Shown here piece by piece: positions 6,533 through 14,681 of a stretch of 27,706 nucleotides of DNA (positions within the stretch are counted from its first letter, which is position 1; every line of letters begins with the position of its first letter). The notes beneath the pieces were generated by a model, which did not search any database, had not been told where the DNA came from, and saw only the letters and a program-made list of their open reading frames with translations. Both the position numbers and the translations under genes were made by a program. Location: positions 1-27,706 of the IMG/VR virus record IMGVR_UViG_3300027983_000100. The stretch is one strand, 5' to 3'. This stretch comes from a virus.

Positions 6533-9500
6533 ATGTCTTATACACGTTCAAATCTTTATGCTTCAAGGGTCTACGCAGAACATTCTGTAGCCACCTGGTC
6601 TATGGATGAACAAAACTATTTTGTCTCTTTAATCTCTGAATTAGAAAAAGATATATCAGTATCTAATTGGACTTTTGACAATGCAACAAGTTCTTCTGCT
6701 ATATTTACATTGTCTGGATACCCTTTTGACAACTTGGCTGTCAATAAGATATATCTTTCTACAGATAGTCCTAAAGAGTTCACCTTGTCATTATCTGCCT
6801 CAGTAATGTCTGGAGAACTTGATTTAGAAAAAGGAAGTATATGTGTTTCTAATTTTGTATATGTTCCAGCATCAACTTTAATTTTATATTTAGATATAGG
6901 ATTTATTGTTGACGGAGAAGAGCATTATAAAAGATATTCAGAATTGAAAATAAATAATTGGGAAAAAATTTCTTATACAATAGACACTCTTGACAACGAT
7001 GCTTTCGTTCCATTTATAAGAGTTAATTTTAATCCAGACGTTGATGCATTAGAAGACGAGGCATCTTTATATTTTAATGGACTATCCGTTGGTCAATGGT
7101 CAGAGCCACATAATTCAGAGAGTACTGGAATTTTCCCACAATCATTACCATTGAATATAGAAAATCTTTTAGGATACTCAGGATCTTTAGATATAAATTA
7201 TGTCCCATTGGACCCGTATGGGTTCAACAATGAGTTAGATTCTGGATATATTGTTGCCATAAACAACTCTCTGCTTGCAGCCTTGTCAGGAATTCCAATG
7301 GTATATGGGTCAAGTGGAAATGTAAAATTAACTGCAAGGCAAGAACTATCCAGTCTTTCTATACCAATGCCATCTTTAATTTTTCCAGGAAAAGGATTTT
7401 TAAATAAAACTGGATATAATAAAACTCTCACAACAGAATTCTGGTTAAGAATAAGTCCCGAAACAACAAGCAAAGAAAAAATCTTTGGACCACTTACATC
7501 GAATGATGGAATTTATGTAGATCGAGATTTTATAAGCATAAATGTTGGGAAATATACTAAGTCATATTTTATTGGAAAATGGTATAGGCCGATGCTGGTT
7601 CATTTTTGTCAGAGCCCAACAGAGATATTCTTAATGATTAATGGTGAAAAAGTTATCTCTATTGCAATCGATTCTTTGAATATTGAAACATTTACTGTAG
7701 AAGAAGAGGACTTTCTAGGATTCTATACAAGTGAAAACATTTATATTTATGAAATTGACTGTTTCTCAATATTCCCATATGTTGTTGCCGAACAAGTTGC
7801 AAAGAAAAGATATGTCTTTGGACAAGGAGTTCAGGAGCAGGAAAACATTGTAGCCGCAAACAATGGAACTCTTTCATATATAGACTTCCCATTCTCTGGA
7901 TATAGTTCCACTATTAGATACCCAGATAGGACTAGATGGGATGATGGATTTTATAACAACATAATTGCCAACTCTGAAGGAATATCTTTACCAAGCTACG
8001 AACTTCCACAAATTATATTTAATAATGAAACTGGAATATCTGAATATGAAAAGTCTTTAATCCATTCAAATTTTTATAGTGAAAATTACCTGATACAGGA
8101 TGAAGACTATCCATTTATTTATATGGATCCAGATGGAAGTTATATAGATAGCGAGTCCTATGGAACAATTTATTTCTCACAACTGAATAGAACAAGTTCT
8201 ATAACAAGGTCGGTATTCTCTATATTAAGAGCATCTGGAGATGTTGATAAAAGACAGTCTTTGCTATATATCTCAAATAGTATTGATACGAATAACTTTG
8301 AAATATTTATTAATTCTGGAAGTGTACACTATAAATTTAATGATACGGTACTAAAAACAGAGTCCTTAGATGTAGACGGTTACTTTGTGGCTGGAATTAA
8401 TCTTGATAAGATGGCCCAAAATTATGGAGATACGGTAGGGACATTCTTTTCAAATACGAATATGCTTTCTCTTAATTTTGCAGGAAATCAAAACGACACG
8501 TTCTTGGGAAAAATATTTTCTTTAACAATGAATAATGATTTCTTTACTGACAACGATGTTTTAGAAATATTCGACTCAAGTGGTTTCGCATTTCAAAATT
8601 CTTTCTCTAACATGTTCAACTATATTGGATCGTATACTTTACTTCCAAAAACAAGTAATACTTCAATGTTTTTAGATATTGGGGCATCTGGATATTGGGA
8701 AAATTCAATACCGCTTTCATACTTCGGAAAAGATATTGTGCAATCAAACGGGGAACTAAAATATGATTTAGATCTAATTCAATTTAATATAGATTCTCCA
8801 ACTTCAGTATTCTCAAAATACAATCTAAACTCTTCATTATTTCAAGATTCACTATCAACAAGAGTTTACATAACTATGCAAGAAATTTCTCAAATAGGAG
8901 ATTTTACATATAGTACATATACAAATAATGAAGTCGTTGGATTAAATCGGGTACTAGATTTAGGAGAAGTTACAGGAACTAATAATACAAAGTTTGAAAT
9001 TAATGATGGAACAATAATCTATCCACCAAAAGATATATCTGGATTCACCAATTACTACATAACTATTCATATTGAAATATCTTCTAAGGGTATAAATACA
9101 GAAAACGTAAGAATTAAAAATATGGGGTTGTCAGCACTATCATTTAATGAGGGAGAATTCTATTCAATAAATACTCCAGCAACAGGAAAATTTTATCCAA
9201 TAGCAAAAAATGAAGACCAGCATGTTTATAAAAGAAATATTCCCGTAGTAATTGACACAGAGTCGTCTCCCTACCTATACCTATCGGGAGACTCTGGAGT
9301 GGAGGTTCTGCCACAGCCCGATGGAGACCTATTAAAGGGAATATCAATTCCAATTAATGAAAGTCTAAAATTGGGGCAAAGTCTTGTAGGATTCCAAATG
9401 TTTTTAATGTTTGACGAAGATGCCCTATTTTTAGAAAGAAGGGTAGTTGGAAAGATATTCAGTTCAAACAATAATTATGAGATTGTGTTGGTTCCAGAAA

Positions 9501-10006
9501 ATGACAGCAAGAGGGCATTCCTACATATTTATGATTCCAATACTGGAAAACAGTTTATTACTGCAAAATTATTTTTAAATGGAAAACTTGTAAGTGATAT
9601 CGTTGTGGAACCCCTTGCTTGGAATTGTATTGTAGTTTCCTTACAAGAAAATTCTATGAATCTTGATGGAATTATTGCTCAACTTGAAGTATATGCTGGA
9701 GTCAAGATAGACAATGTTGCTAGCTTTATGGAGTTAGACTCACCCAAGCAACTATTGATTGCTTATGATAAGTGGAACTTTGTTGATGATGAGTTGTGGG
9801 ATTATTGGTCAGCTTCGGCAACCTGGACACATGTCCTAGATGAAAGGTCACTTGAAATTGTAGTGCTTTCATTAGATGGAGAAGGTATTTTCAATGTTTA
9901 TGCAGGCCTGTCATCGGGGACAGTTTCTGACAATAGCTCCATTAGCGTCAGTACTGATTCAATTGTGATACTAAATGACATAGCTTGGACCAGTTATTTG
10001 GTGTAA
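6533..10006 (+). CDS. large tail/structural protein with LamG-like segments
   Basis: A 1157-residue soluble protein from ATG 6533 (AGAGGT upstream). It is Ser/Asn/Ile-rich, with the alternating hydrophobic pattern of beta-sandwich proteins. Three segments look like concanavalin/LamG-type folds: about residues 300-400 (TTEFWLRISPE, then IGKWYRPMLVHF and EIFLMINGEKV), 555-680 (SITRSVFSILRASG, LLYISNSI) and 950-1070 (GFQMFLMFDEDALF, GKIFSSNNNYEIV, then WNCIVVSLQ). After the first segment, IFPYVVAEQVAKKRYVFGQGVQ (about 412-433) resembles a stretch I know from minor tail proteins of actinobacterial phages. No enzyme residues are seen. The likely role is a carbohydrate-binding or structural tail component. 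Unusually it lies before the portal gene, away from the tail module. The precise family is uncertain. Confidence 0.6.
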   Translation: MSYTRSNLYASRVYAEHSVATWSMDEQNYFVSLISELEKDISVSNWTFDNATSSSAIFTLSGYPFDNLAVNKIYLSTDSPKEFTLSLSASVMSGELDLEKGSICVSNFVYVPASTLILYLDIGFIVDGEEHYKRYSELKINNWEKISYTIDTLDNDAFVPFIRVNFNPDVDALEDEASLYFNGLSVGQWSEPHNSESTGIFPQSLPLNIENLLGYSGSLDINYVPLDPYGFNNELDSGYIVAINNSLLAALSGIPMVYGSSGNVKLTARQELSSLSIPMPSLIFPGKGFLNKTGYNKTLTTEFWLRISPETTSKEKIFGPLTSNDGIYVDRDFISINVGKYTKSYFIGKWYRPMLVHFCQSPTEIFLMINGEKVISIAIDSLNIETFTVEEEDFLGFYTSENIYIYEIDCFSIFPYVVAEQVAKKRYVFGQGVQEQENIVAANNGTLSYIDFPFSGYSSTIRYPDRTRWDDGFYNNIIANSEGISLPSYELPQIIFNNETGISEYEKSLIHSNFYSENYLIQDEDYPFIYMDPDGSYIDSESYGTIYFSQLNRTSSITRSVFSILRASGDVDKRQSLLYISNSIDTNNFEIFINSGSVHYKFNDTVLKTESLDVDGYFVAGINLDKMAQNYGDTVGTFFSNTNMLSLNFAGNQNDTFLGKIFSLTMNNDFFTDNDVLEIFDSSGFAFQNSFSNMFNYIGSYTLLPKTSNTSMFLDIGASGYWENSIPLSYFGKDIVQSNGELKYDLDLIQFNIDSPTSVFSKYNLNSSLFQDSLSTRVYITMQEISQIGDFTYSTYTNNEVVGLNRVLDLGEVTGTNNTKFEINDGTIIYPPKDISGFTNYYITIHIEISSKGINTENVRIKNMGLSALSFNEGEFYSINTPATGKFYPIAKNEDQHVYKRNIPVVIDTESSPYLYLSGDSGVEVLPQPDGDLLKGISIPINESLKLGQSLVGFQMFLMFDEDALFLERRVVGKIFSSNNNYEIVLVPENDSKRAFLHIYDSNTGKQFITAKLFLNGKLVSDIVVEPLAWNCIVVSLQENSMNLDGIIAQLEVYAGVKIDNVASFMELDSPKQLLIAYDKWNFVDDELWDYWSASATWTHVLDERSLEIVVLSLDGEGIFNVYAGLSSGTVSDNSSISVSTDSIVILNDIAWTSYLV

Positions 10007-10026
10007 GTAATATTTTATGGTACAAT
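9998..10026 (+). promoter_or_regulatory. promoter with leaderless spacing before the portal operon
   Basis: TTGGTG (9998-10003), a 17-base spacer and TACAAT (10021-10026) preceded by TGG (10018-10020), an extended -10. Only six bases separate the -10 from ATG 10033, so the predicted transcript starts at or next to the start codon. No ribosome binding site is present, which agrees with a leaderless mRNA. Confidence 0.55.
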
Positions 10027-10032
10027 ATTGTC

Positions 10033-10401
10033 ATGGAATATGGAAAAGCGTTAGGCAAGTTACCAAATAAGCCAAAAGTAAGAGTAGTAGAGAACGATTC
10101 CGAATATGGCTTATATGTATGGAAGACAGTAGATGGAAAAATATTTGGAGATGGCGAAGGCAATTTCATGAATATCCCAGCCAGAAAATATGATTTAGAT
10201 TGTATTAACAGAATTACACAAGCCGCAGCACATTATGGTGCTGGAGAAGGAAAGGCGGCATTTATGCCAGGAATAACAAGAATTACAGATGAAGAGCATT
10301 CTGTACAGATTGACAGAATGAGGCAAGGGTTAATTCCAAGTGAATTTGACACTGGTGCTTTTAAAGACGCGGCCAAAGGATTAAAAACTCATGGAGAATA
10401 A
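10033..10401 (+). CDS. conserved phage protein preceding the portal gene, unknown function
   Basis: A 122-residue protein. ATG 10033 is chosen over an in-frame upstream start at 9985 because the latter lies inside the previous gene and a promoter -10 ends at 10026. The sequence (MEYGKALGKLPNKPKVRVVE, YGLYVWKTVDGKIFGDGEGN, then the charged IDRMRQGLIPSEFDTGAFKDA) has no membrane segment or known catalytic motif. It reads like a small mixed alpha/beta protein conserved upstream of portals in related phages. It overlaps the portal gene by 11 bases, so the two are translationally coupled and a head-assembly role is plausible. It is too short and lacks the DNA-binding look expected of a small terminase. 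Confidence 0.6.
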   Translation: MEYGKALGKLPNKPKVRVVENDSEYGLYVWKTVDGKIFGDGEGNFMNIPARKYDLDCINRITQAAAHYGAGEGKAAFMPGITRITDEEHSVQIDRMRQGLIPSEFDTGAFKDAAKGLKTHGE

Positions 10402-11950
10402 TGACAATTTAATTGCCAGACTTGACAACTTGGACAAGAATAAGCCAACAGCGAATAAGACAGATGATTTTATGCTTGAAGCTGATGATGTAAAAAGTTT
10501 TGATGGTATTGATGCAAACTTTAAACGCAGAATTACAAGAATGAGCAAGGCCTATGCTGGTCAAGATGGCTCAAAATCAAAGCAACTATTTCCAGAACAA
10601 GATATCACAACTGCTTATGGACTTTTTGATGTAGTAATTCCCCCCTACAATCTTGATGAACTTGCATTCTTTTTCGACAACTCTTTTGCAAACCATGCTG
10701 CTATTAATGCAAAGGTTGCAAATACAGTAGGTCTTGGATATAGTTTTGTTATGTCAGATATTGTTAAATATAGAATTGAAGAAATCGAAGATGTTAATCA
10801 AAGAGTTCGGGCACAAAGAAAAGTTGAAAGAACCAAGACAGATCTAACTGCTTGGTTAGAAGAACTTAATGATGAAGACACTTTTACTCATGTACTTGAA
10901 AAAGCAATGATTGATTATGAAGCAACTGGAAATGGATACATTGAAGTTGGAAGAAAAAATACTGGAGAAATTGGATATATTGGACATATTCCAGCAACAA
11001 CTATTCGTGTAAGAAGGCTAAGAGATGGCTATCTTCAACTTGTAAATCAAAAAGTAGTTTACTTTAAAAACTTCCAAGATAAAAAAACAGCCAATCCAGT
11101 CACAACAGATCAAAGGCCAAATGAATTAATTCATATCAAAAAGTATAGTCCAAAGAATACCTACTATGGTGTTCCAGACGTAGTGTCTGCTGCAACTTCT
11201 GTGGTGGGAGATAATCTTGCTGCAAGATATAATATTGATTATTTTGAAAATAAAGCTGTTCCAAGATATATTGTTACCCTTAAGGGTGCAAAGCTAAGTT
11301 CAGATGGCGAGGATAAGCTCTTTAGATTCCTACAATCTGGTCTTCGTGGACAAAATCATAGAACACTTTATATCCCACTTCCTGGAGATAGTTCAGACAA
11401 TAAAGTTGAATTTAAAATGGAACCAGTTGAAAATGGAATTCAAGAAGGATCATTTGATAAATACAGAACTTCTAATGTTCATGATATCTTAATGGCTCAT
11501 CAAGTTCCAATTTCCAAAGTTGGCTCAGATCCAGGAAGCTCTATTGCATCTGCTCTTGTATCAGATAGAACTTTTAAAGAACAAGTGGCAAGGCCAGCAC
11601 AAAAGAACTTGGAAAAGACAATTAATAAACTTATAAAAGAGAAGACAGATGTTCTTTTACTAAAGTTCAATGAATTAACGCTAACAGATGAGAACACTCA
11701 GTCACAAATAGACGAAAGATATTTAAGAGCACAGGTAGTTGTGCCTAATGATATCAGACCTCGATTAGGACTCCCAGTAATTCCACAAGGAGACATTCCA
11801 GTTGTCATGACCCCTCAACAAAGATCAGAACAAAATGCTCAAATGTCTGGAACAAGACAAAGAGATCAACAGAGAACAAATCAATCGTCTGACTCAACTG
11901 CTACTACCTCAGGTAGAAATCCTGGTGGAGAGGGAAGATCTACACCATAA
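10391..11950 (+). CDS. phage portal protein
   Basis: A 519-residue protein from ATG 10391, with AAAGGA at about 10375-10380. It forms the dodecameric ring at the capsid vertex through which DNA is packaged and ejected. Diagnostic stretches: PPYNLDELAFFFDNSFANHAAINAKV (about 75-100), MIDYEATGNGYIEVGRK (about 174-190), HIKKYSPKNTYYGVPDVVSAA (about 250-270), YNIDYFENKAVPRYIV (about 281-296) and DPGSSIASALVSDRTFKEQVARP (about 379-401). These match PBSX/HK97-type portals in order and length. The C-terminal 50 residues are Gln/Ser/Thr-rich and disordered, common in portals. It is coupled to the preceding gene and followed by a 31- to 49-base gap before the protease. Confidence 0.85.
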   Translation: MENNDNLIARLDNLDKNKPTANKTDDFMLEADDVKSFDGIDANFKRRITRMSKAYAGQDGSKSKQLFPEQDITTAYGLFDVVIPPYNLDELAFFFDNSFANHAAINAKVANTVGLGYSFVMSDIVKYRIEEIEDVNQRVRAQRKVERTKTDLTAWLEELNDEDTFTHVLEKAMIDYEATGNGYIEVGRKNTGEIGYIGHIPATTIRVRRLRDGYLQLVNQKVVYFKNFQDKKTANPVTTDQRPNELIHIKKYSPKNTYYGVPDVVSAATSVVGDNLAARYNIDYFENKAVPRYIVTLKGAKLSSDGEDKLFRFLQSGLRGQNHRTLYIPLPGDSSDNKVEFKMEPVENGIQEGSFDKYRTSNVHDILMAHQVPISKVGSDPGSSIASALVSDRTFKEQVARPAQKNLEKTINKLIKEKTDVLLLKFNELTLTDENTQSQIDERYLRAQVVVPNDIRPRLGLPVIPQGDIPVVMTPQQRSEQNAQMSGTRQRDQQRTNQSSDSTATTSGRNPGGEGRSTP

Positions 11951-11984
11951 CACAATACTGTGGTAAACTTATATATACTACATG

Positions 11985-11990
11985 TATAAT
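11985..11990 (+). promoter_or_regulatory. possible -10 element for a leaderless protease transcript
   Basis: TATAAT at 11985-11990 with TG directly in front (11983-11984) lies 9 bases before ATG 12000. Neither ATG 12000 nor the in-frame ATGs at 11982 and 11994 has a ribosome binding site. A transcript starting near 11997-12000 would be leaderless. The -35 region (TGGTAA, 11961-11966) is weak. Confidence 0.4.
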
Positions 11991-11999
11991 TGGATGGAT

Positions 12000-13382
12000 A
12001 TGAGTATTTTAAATAAAGCTAATTGGGTGTCTGACAATAACGACATCAGCCTGTCTATGCCAATTGCTAAAATAGATACAGAACGTAGAATCGTCTCTGG
12101 CTTTGCCACGCTTGATAACATTGACAAGCAATCAGACATTGTTCCAATCGATGTTAGTTTAAAAGCCTTTGAAGCATTCCGTGGAAATATTAGAGAAATG
12201 CACCAACCGTTAGCAGTTGGAAGAGTAATTAATTTTAGACAAGAAAAGTTTTTTGATAAATCTACAGATAAGCTTTATAACGCTGTCTATGTAGATGCAT
12301 ATGTTTCAAAGGGAGCACAAGATACCTGGGAGAAAGTTCTTGATGGAACTCTTTCAGCATTTTCTATTGGAGGAGTAATCAAAGATTCAGAAAATTCTTG
12401 GGATGAAAATGTTGATAAAACTATTAGAGTCATAAAAGACTATGAACTTCTGGAGCTATCTTTGGTAGATAATCCAGCTAATCAATTTGCAAATGTTGTA
12501 TCAATTGAAAAATTTGATAAAGACTCTCAAACTAATGGTATAATTGCAAAAGCAGATACTGAAAATGTCTACTGGTGTGAGAATGATGGAATAGTCAGAC
12601 TCTCAGAAGTTGATGATTCAAGCTGTCCTTCATGTGATATTAGCATGAAGAATATTGGTTTCGTAGAGACAAAGGATGCAGAAAAGGCTATGACTGTCAA
12701 ATCACTTTTAAATAAACTTATTGGTGTTACAGACCTGGAAAAATCCGAAGATGTTTCCGAAACCCTAAAAACTTCAGGCGAAACGTCTGAAATCACAATT
12801 GATGAAAATTTGTCAGTTGTAGAAAAAAATATCAAGGAGGAGAACAACGTGTCAGAAGAAAATACATTAGTAGAAGAGACCGTTGAAAAAAGTGCAGTCG
12901 ATGAGACTGTTGCCGAAGCTCCTGCCGAAGAAACCGTAGAAAAATCAGTTGACGCAGTAGACGATGTTGAGGAAACAGTAGTTAAGTCTGCTGATTCAGA
13001 AGAGGCGCTTGCAGAAGTTGCTTCCGATGTCGTTGAAGTTGAAAAGTCCGTTGCTGAGGTTAATGCAACTGATTCTGAGCTTGTAAAAGCTGTTGACGAA
13101 ATCAAGGTTTCAGTAACAGAGGCAGTGAGTGAACTTGTTTCAACAATTAAGTCACTAAATGAAGAGGTTGCAGGTATCAGAAAGTCAATTGATACCGTAA
13201 AGGAAGAAATTTCTGGAGTAAAAGGCAATCTTGAAGATTTCGGAAAGCGAGTTGACGGTCTAGAAGACGACACAGCTGTCCAAAAGTCTGGCGATCTCGG
13301 CGGGATCGTTCAGGGAACAAAAATAACAAAAGGGTCTATGTGGGGTGGACGTTTCCTAAGTTCCGCTGACCTATATTCTTAA
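12000..13382 (+). CDS. HK97-type prohead maturation protease fused to a scaffold domain
   Basis: A 460-residue protein; ATG 12000 (MSILNKANWV) is preferred because of the -10 at 11985-11990, with ATG 11982 as alternative start. Residues 20-170 are the HK97-like (S78) prohead protease: MPIAKIDTERRIVSGFATL, His68 in MHQPLAVG, Ser122 in LSAFSIGG, then ELLELSLVDNPANQF. Next comes a small Cys motif (Cys193, Cys209, Cys212; VYWCENDG ... CPSCD). From about residue 240 it turns into a Glu/Val/Ser/Lys-rich repetitive stretch (VEETVEKS-type units), then a predicted coiled coil (EIKVSVTEAVSELVSTIKSL, IRKSIDTVKEEISGVKGNLE) and a conserved-looking end GGRFLSSADLYS. The protease trims head proteins after assembly; the C-terminal half is scaffold-like and has its own internal start at 12849. 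Confidence 0.85.
   Translation: MSILNKANWVSDNNDISLSMPIAKIDTERRIVSGFATLDNIDKQSDIVPIDVSLKAFEAFRGNIREMHQPLAVGRVINFRQEKFFDKSTDKLYNAVYVDAYVSKGAQDTWEKVLDGTLSAFSIGGVIKDSENSWDENVDKTIRVIKDYELLELSLVDNPANQFANVVSIEKFDKDSQTNGIIAKADTENVYWCENDGIVRLSEVDDSSCPSCDISMKNIGFVETKDAEKAMTVKSLLNKLIGVTDLEKSEDVSETLKTSGETSEITIDENLSVVEKNIKEENNVSEENTLVEETVEKSAVDETVAEAPAEETVEKSVDAVDDVEETVVKSADSEEALAEVASDVVEVEKSVAEVNATDSELVKAVDEIKVSVTEAVSELVSTIKSLNEEVAGIRKSIDTVKEEISGVKGNLEDFGKRVDGLEDDTAVQKSGDLGGIVQGTKITKGSMWGGRFLSSADLYS
12836..12851 (+). promoter_or_regulatory. internal in-frame ribosome binding site and GTG start
   Basis: GGAGG at 12836-12840, within AAGGAGGAG (12834-12842), lies 8 bases before GTG 12849. It is among the strongest ribosome binding sites in the window and sits inside the protease reading frame, in the same frame, exactly where the protease part gives way to the scaffold part. 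Confidence 0.6.
12849..13382 (+). CDS. nested scaffold protein from internal start
   Basis: Translation from GTG 12849 in the protease frame would give a 177-residue, acidic, largely helical protein beginning VSEENTLVEETVEKS and sharing the C-terminus of the protease fusion. Its composition (Glu, Val, Ser, Lys, Ala), coiled-coil segment and position directly before the major capsid gene fit a capsid scaffold. This parallels the known lambda C/Nu3 arrangement, where a scaffold is translated from inside the protease gene. The reading frame and ribosome binding site are visible; expression of the short form is inference. Confidence 0.55.
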   Translation: MSEENTLVEETVEKSAVDETVAEAPAEETVEKSVDAVDDVEETVVKSADSEEALAEVASDVVEVEKSVAEVNATDSELVKAVDEIKVSVTEAVSELVSTIKSLNEEVAGIRKSIDTVKEEISGVKGNLEDFGKRVDGLEDDTAVQKSGDLGGIVQGTKITKGSMWGGRFLSSADLYS

Positions 13383-13406
13383 TAGAAACTGGAGGTGAAA
13401 TAAAAA

Positions 13407-14405
13407 ATGACAGAAAATAATGAAATTTTAGAAAAGTCGGCTGCAGCAGGTTCAATCGTATCTGGTGGTATCGGAGGTGTCTCCGATCCAATTGCTGGTA
13501 TTCTCGATAACACTAACCCAGTTGGTGATCTAGTATCTGATGGCGGTATTTTGCAGCCAGAACAGTCACGTCAGTTCATTGAGTATATCTTTGAACAACA
13601 AGTACTAGCTCGTGATGGACGTAGAGTTACAATGAGAGCTAATACAACCGAACTTGAAAAGATGAATGTTGGAGAGCGTGTAATTCGTGCAGCAGCACAA
13701 GCTGATGCATCTTACACAAATGCCGATGTTCAATTCACTAAGGTTCAACTTACCACGAAAAAGATTCGTCTTGACTGGGAAGTTTCAACTGAAGCTCTTG
13801 AGGATAATATCGAAGGTTCTGGTCTTGAGGATCACTTGGTCCGTACAATGACCCGTGCTTTCGCAAACGATCTTGAAGATCTAGCCATCAATGGTACAGG
13901 AAGTGGTACAAACAACTTCCTTAATATCCTTGAAGGTTTCGTCTCGTACGAAGCTGATGGAAATTCAGCGACTTATGGTACAACTGTAGAAGACTTGCAG
14001 GGACTTATCCTTGCAATGCCTCGCAAGTACCGTGCAGCTCGCTCGAACATGAAGTTCTATGCAGACACAGAGACTGTTGGTACAATTATCAACGGACTAG
14101 GTTCTGCTGGTAACCTGAATTCAGAAAGGATTGTTGAGCGTGTTATCGATGGTACTGCTCCGCAAACCATGGGTATGCCAATCGCATATCGTGTTCTGGG
14201 TCTTCCACTAGTCGAAGTTCCTTTGATGCCTTCTGGTTATGTATCACTTACATTCCCAGAAAACCGTATCTGGGGCTTCCAGAGAGATGTAACAGTGCAC
14301 CGTGAATTCAAGCCAAAGAAAGATACAGTAGAATATACCGTATTCTTACGCTTTGGTATTGCAGTCGAAGAAACTGATGCAGTAGCATTCATGCAAGAAG
14401 CCTAG
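13407..14405 (+). CDS. major capsid protein, HK97 fold
   Basis: A 332-residue protein from ATG 13407 behind GGAGGTGA (13391-13398), one of the best ribosome binding sites here. After a flexible N-terminus (EKSAAAGSIVSGG) come GGILQPEQSRQFIEYIFEQQ and RDGRRVTMRANTTELEKMNVGERV (about 47-96), then KIRLDWEVSTEALEDNIEGSGLE, FANDLEDLAINGTGSG (loop and spine-helix region), and a late YRVLGLPLVEVPLMPSGYVSLTF with RIWGFQRDVTVHREFKPKKDTVEYTVFLRFG, typical of the P-domain and end of HK97-like capsid proteins. Size and position after protease/scaffold agree. Arginine is written mainly CGT/CGC while the portal uses AGA, consistent with very high expression. A terminator follows 20 bases later. Confidence 0.88.
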   Translation: MTENNEILEKSAAAGSIVSGGIGGVSDPIAGILDNTNPVGDLVSDGGILQPEQSRQFIEYIFEQQVLARDGRRVTMRANTTELEKMNVGERVIRAAAQADASYTNADVQFTKVQLTTKKIRLDWEVSTEALEDNIEGSGLEDHLVRTMTRAFANDLEDLAINGTGSGTNNFLNILEGFVSYEADGNSATYGTTVEDLQGLILAMPRKYRAARSNMKFYADTETVGTIINGLGSAGNLNSERIVERVIDGTAPQTMGMPIAYRVLGLPLVEVPLMPSGYVSLTFPENRIWGFQRDVTVHREFKPKKDTVEYTVFLRFGIAVEETDAVAFMQEA

Positions 14406-14426
14406 TTAAGTCTAGCAATATTTGTG

Positions 14427-14462
14427 GGGGAGACATTAACTTGTCTCCCCTTCATCTATTTA
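14427..14462 (+). terminator. rho-independent terminator after the major capsid gene
   Basis: GGGGAGACA (14427-14435) and TGTCTCCCC (14442-14450) form a perfect 9-bp stem with a 6-base loop, followed by a T-rich stretch (TTCATCTATTTAT). It begins 21 bases after the capsid stop. Confidence 0.8.
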
Positions 14463-14466
14463 TAAA

Positions 14467-14475
14467 TGCTATAAT
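14467..14475 (+). promoter_or_regulatory. extended -10 promoter for the neck operon
   Basis: TGCTATAAT: TG at 14467-14468, TATAAT at 14470-14475, starting just after the terminator tail and 14 bases before ATG 14490. No -35 is recognisable because that stretch is the terminator stem. AGAGG at 14481-14485 serves as ribosome binding site. Confidence 0.6.
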
Positions 14476-14489
14476 ACTATAGAGGCGTT

Positions 14490-14681
14490 ATGGAAAAAAT
14501 TAAAGATAGTTTAGTTTGTTTGTTTGTTGAGAATTCAGGAGTTTATGAAAAGACTCTTGGCAAACTTGATAGAGGATATAATGTTGTAAATAAAAAAGAT
14601 GCTGATGTATGGGTTATAAAGTTCCCAAAAATTAGAGTCGCATCTCACGAGGAGGTAGCCGAAGTTTTCGGTGTTAAATAA
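14490..14681 (+). CDS. small protein between capsid and connector genes, unknown
   Basis: A 63-residue protein from ATG 14490 (AGAGG at 14481-14485). It is basic in the middle, with no membrane segment: it begins MEKIKDSLVCLFVENSGVYE and later has DADVWVIKFPKIRVASHEEV. The last base of its TAA is the first base of the next ATG (TAATG), so it is translationally coupled to the head-tail adaptor. Small genes at this position are common in siphophages; it may be a head decoration or connector accessory protein, but there is no motif to support either. Confidence 0.6.
   Translation: MEKIKDSLVCLFVENSGVYEKTLGKLDRGYNVVNKKDADVWVIKFPKIRVASHEEVAEVFGVK

Noticed and set aside
11304-11492. Second + strand open frame inside the portal gene
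   Set aside because: Out-of-frame shadow of a well-supported portal gene with no ribosome binding site.
12569-13273. A 234-codon open frame on the minus strand, Ser/Thr/Val-rich
   Set aside because: It is the mirror of the GAA/GTT/TCA-rich low-complexity part of the protease-scaffold gene; it has no ribosome binding site and no domain-like sequence.
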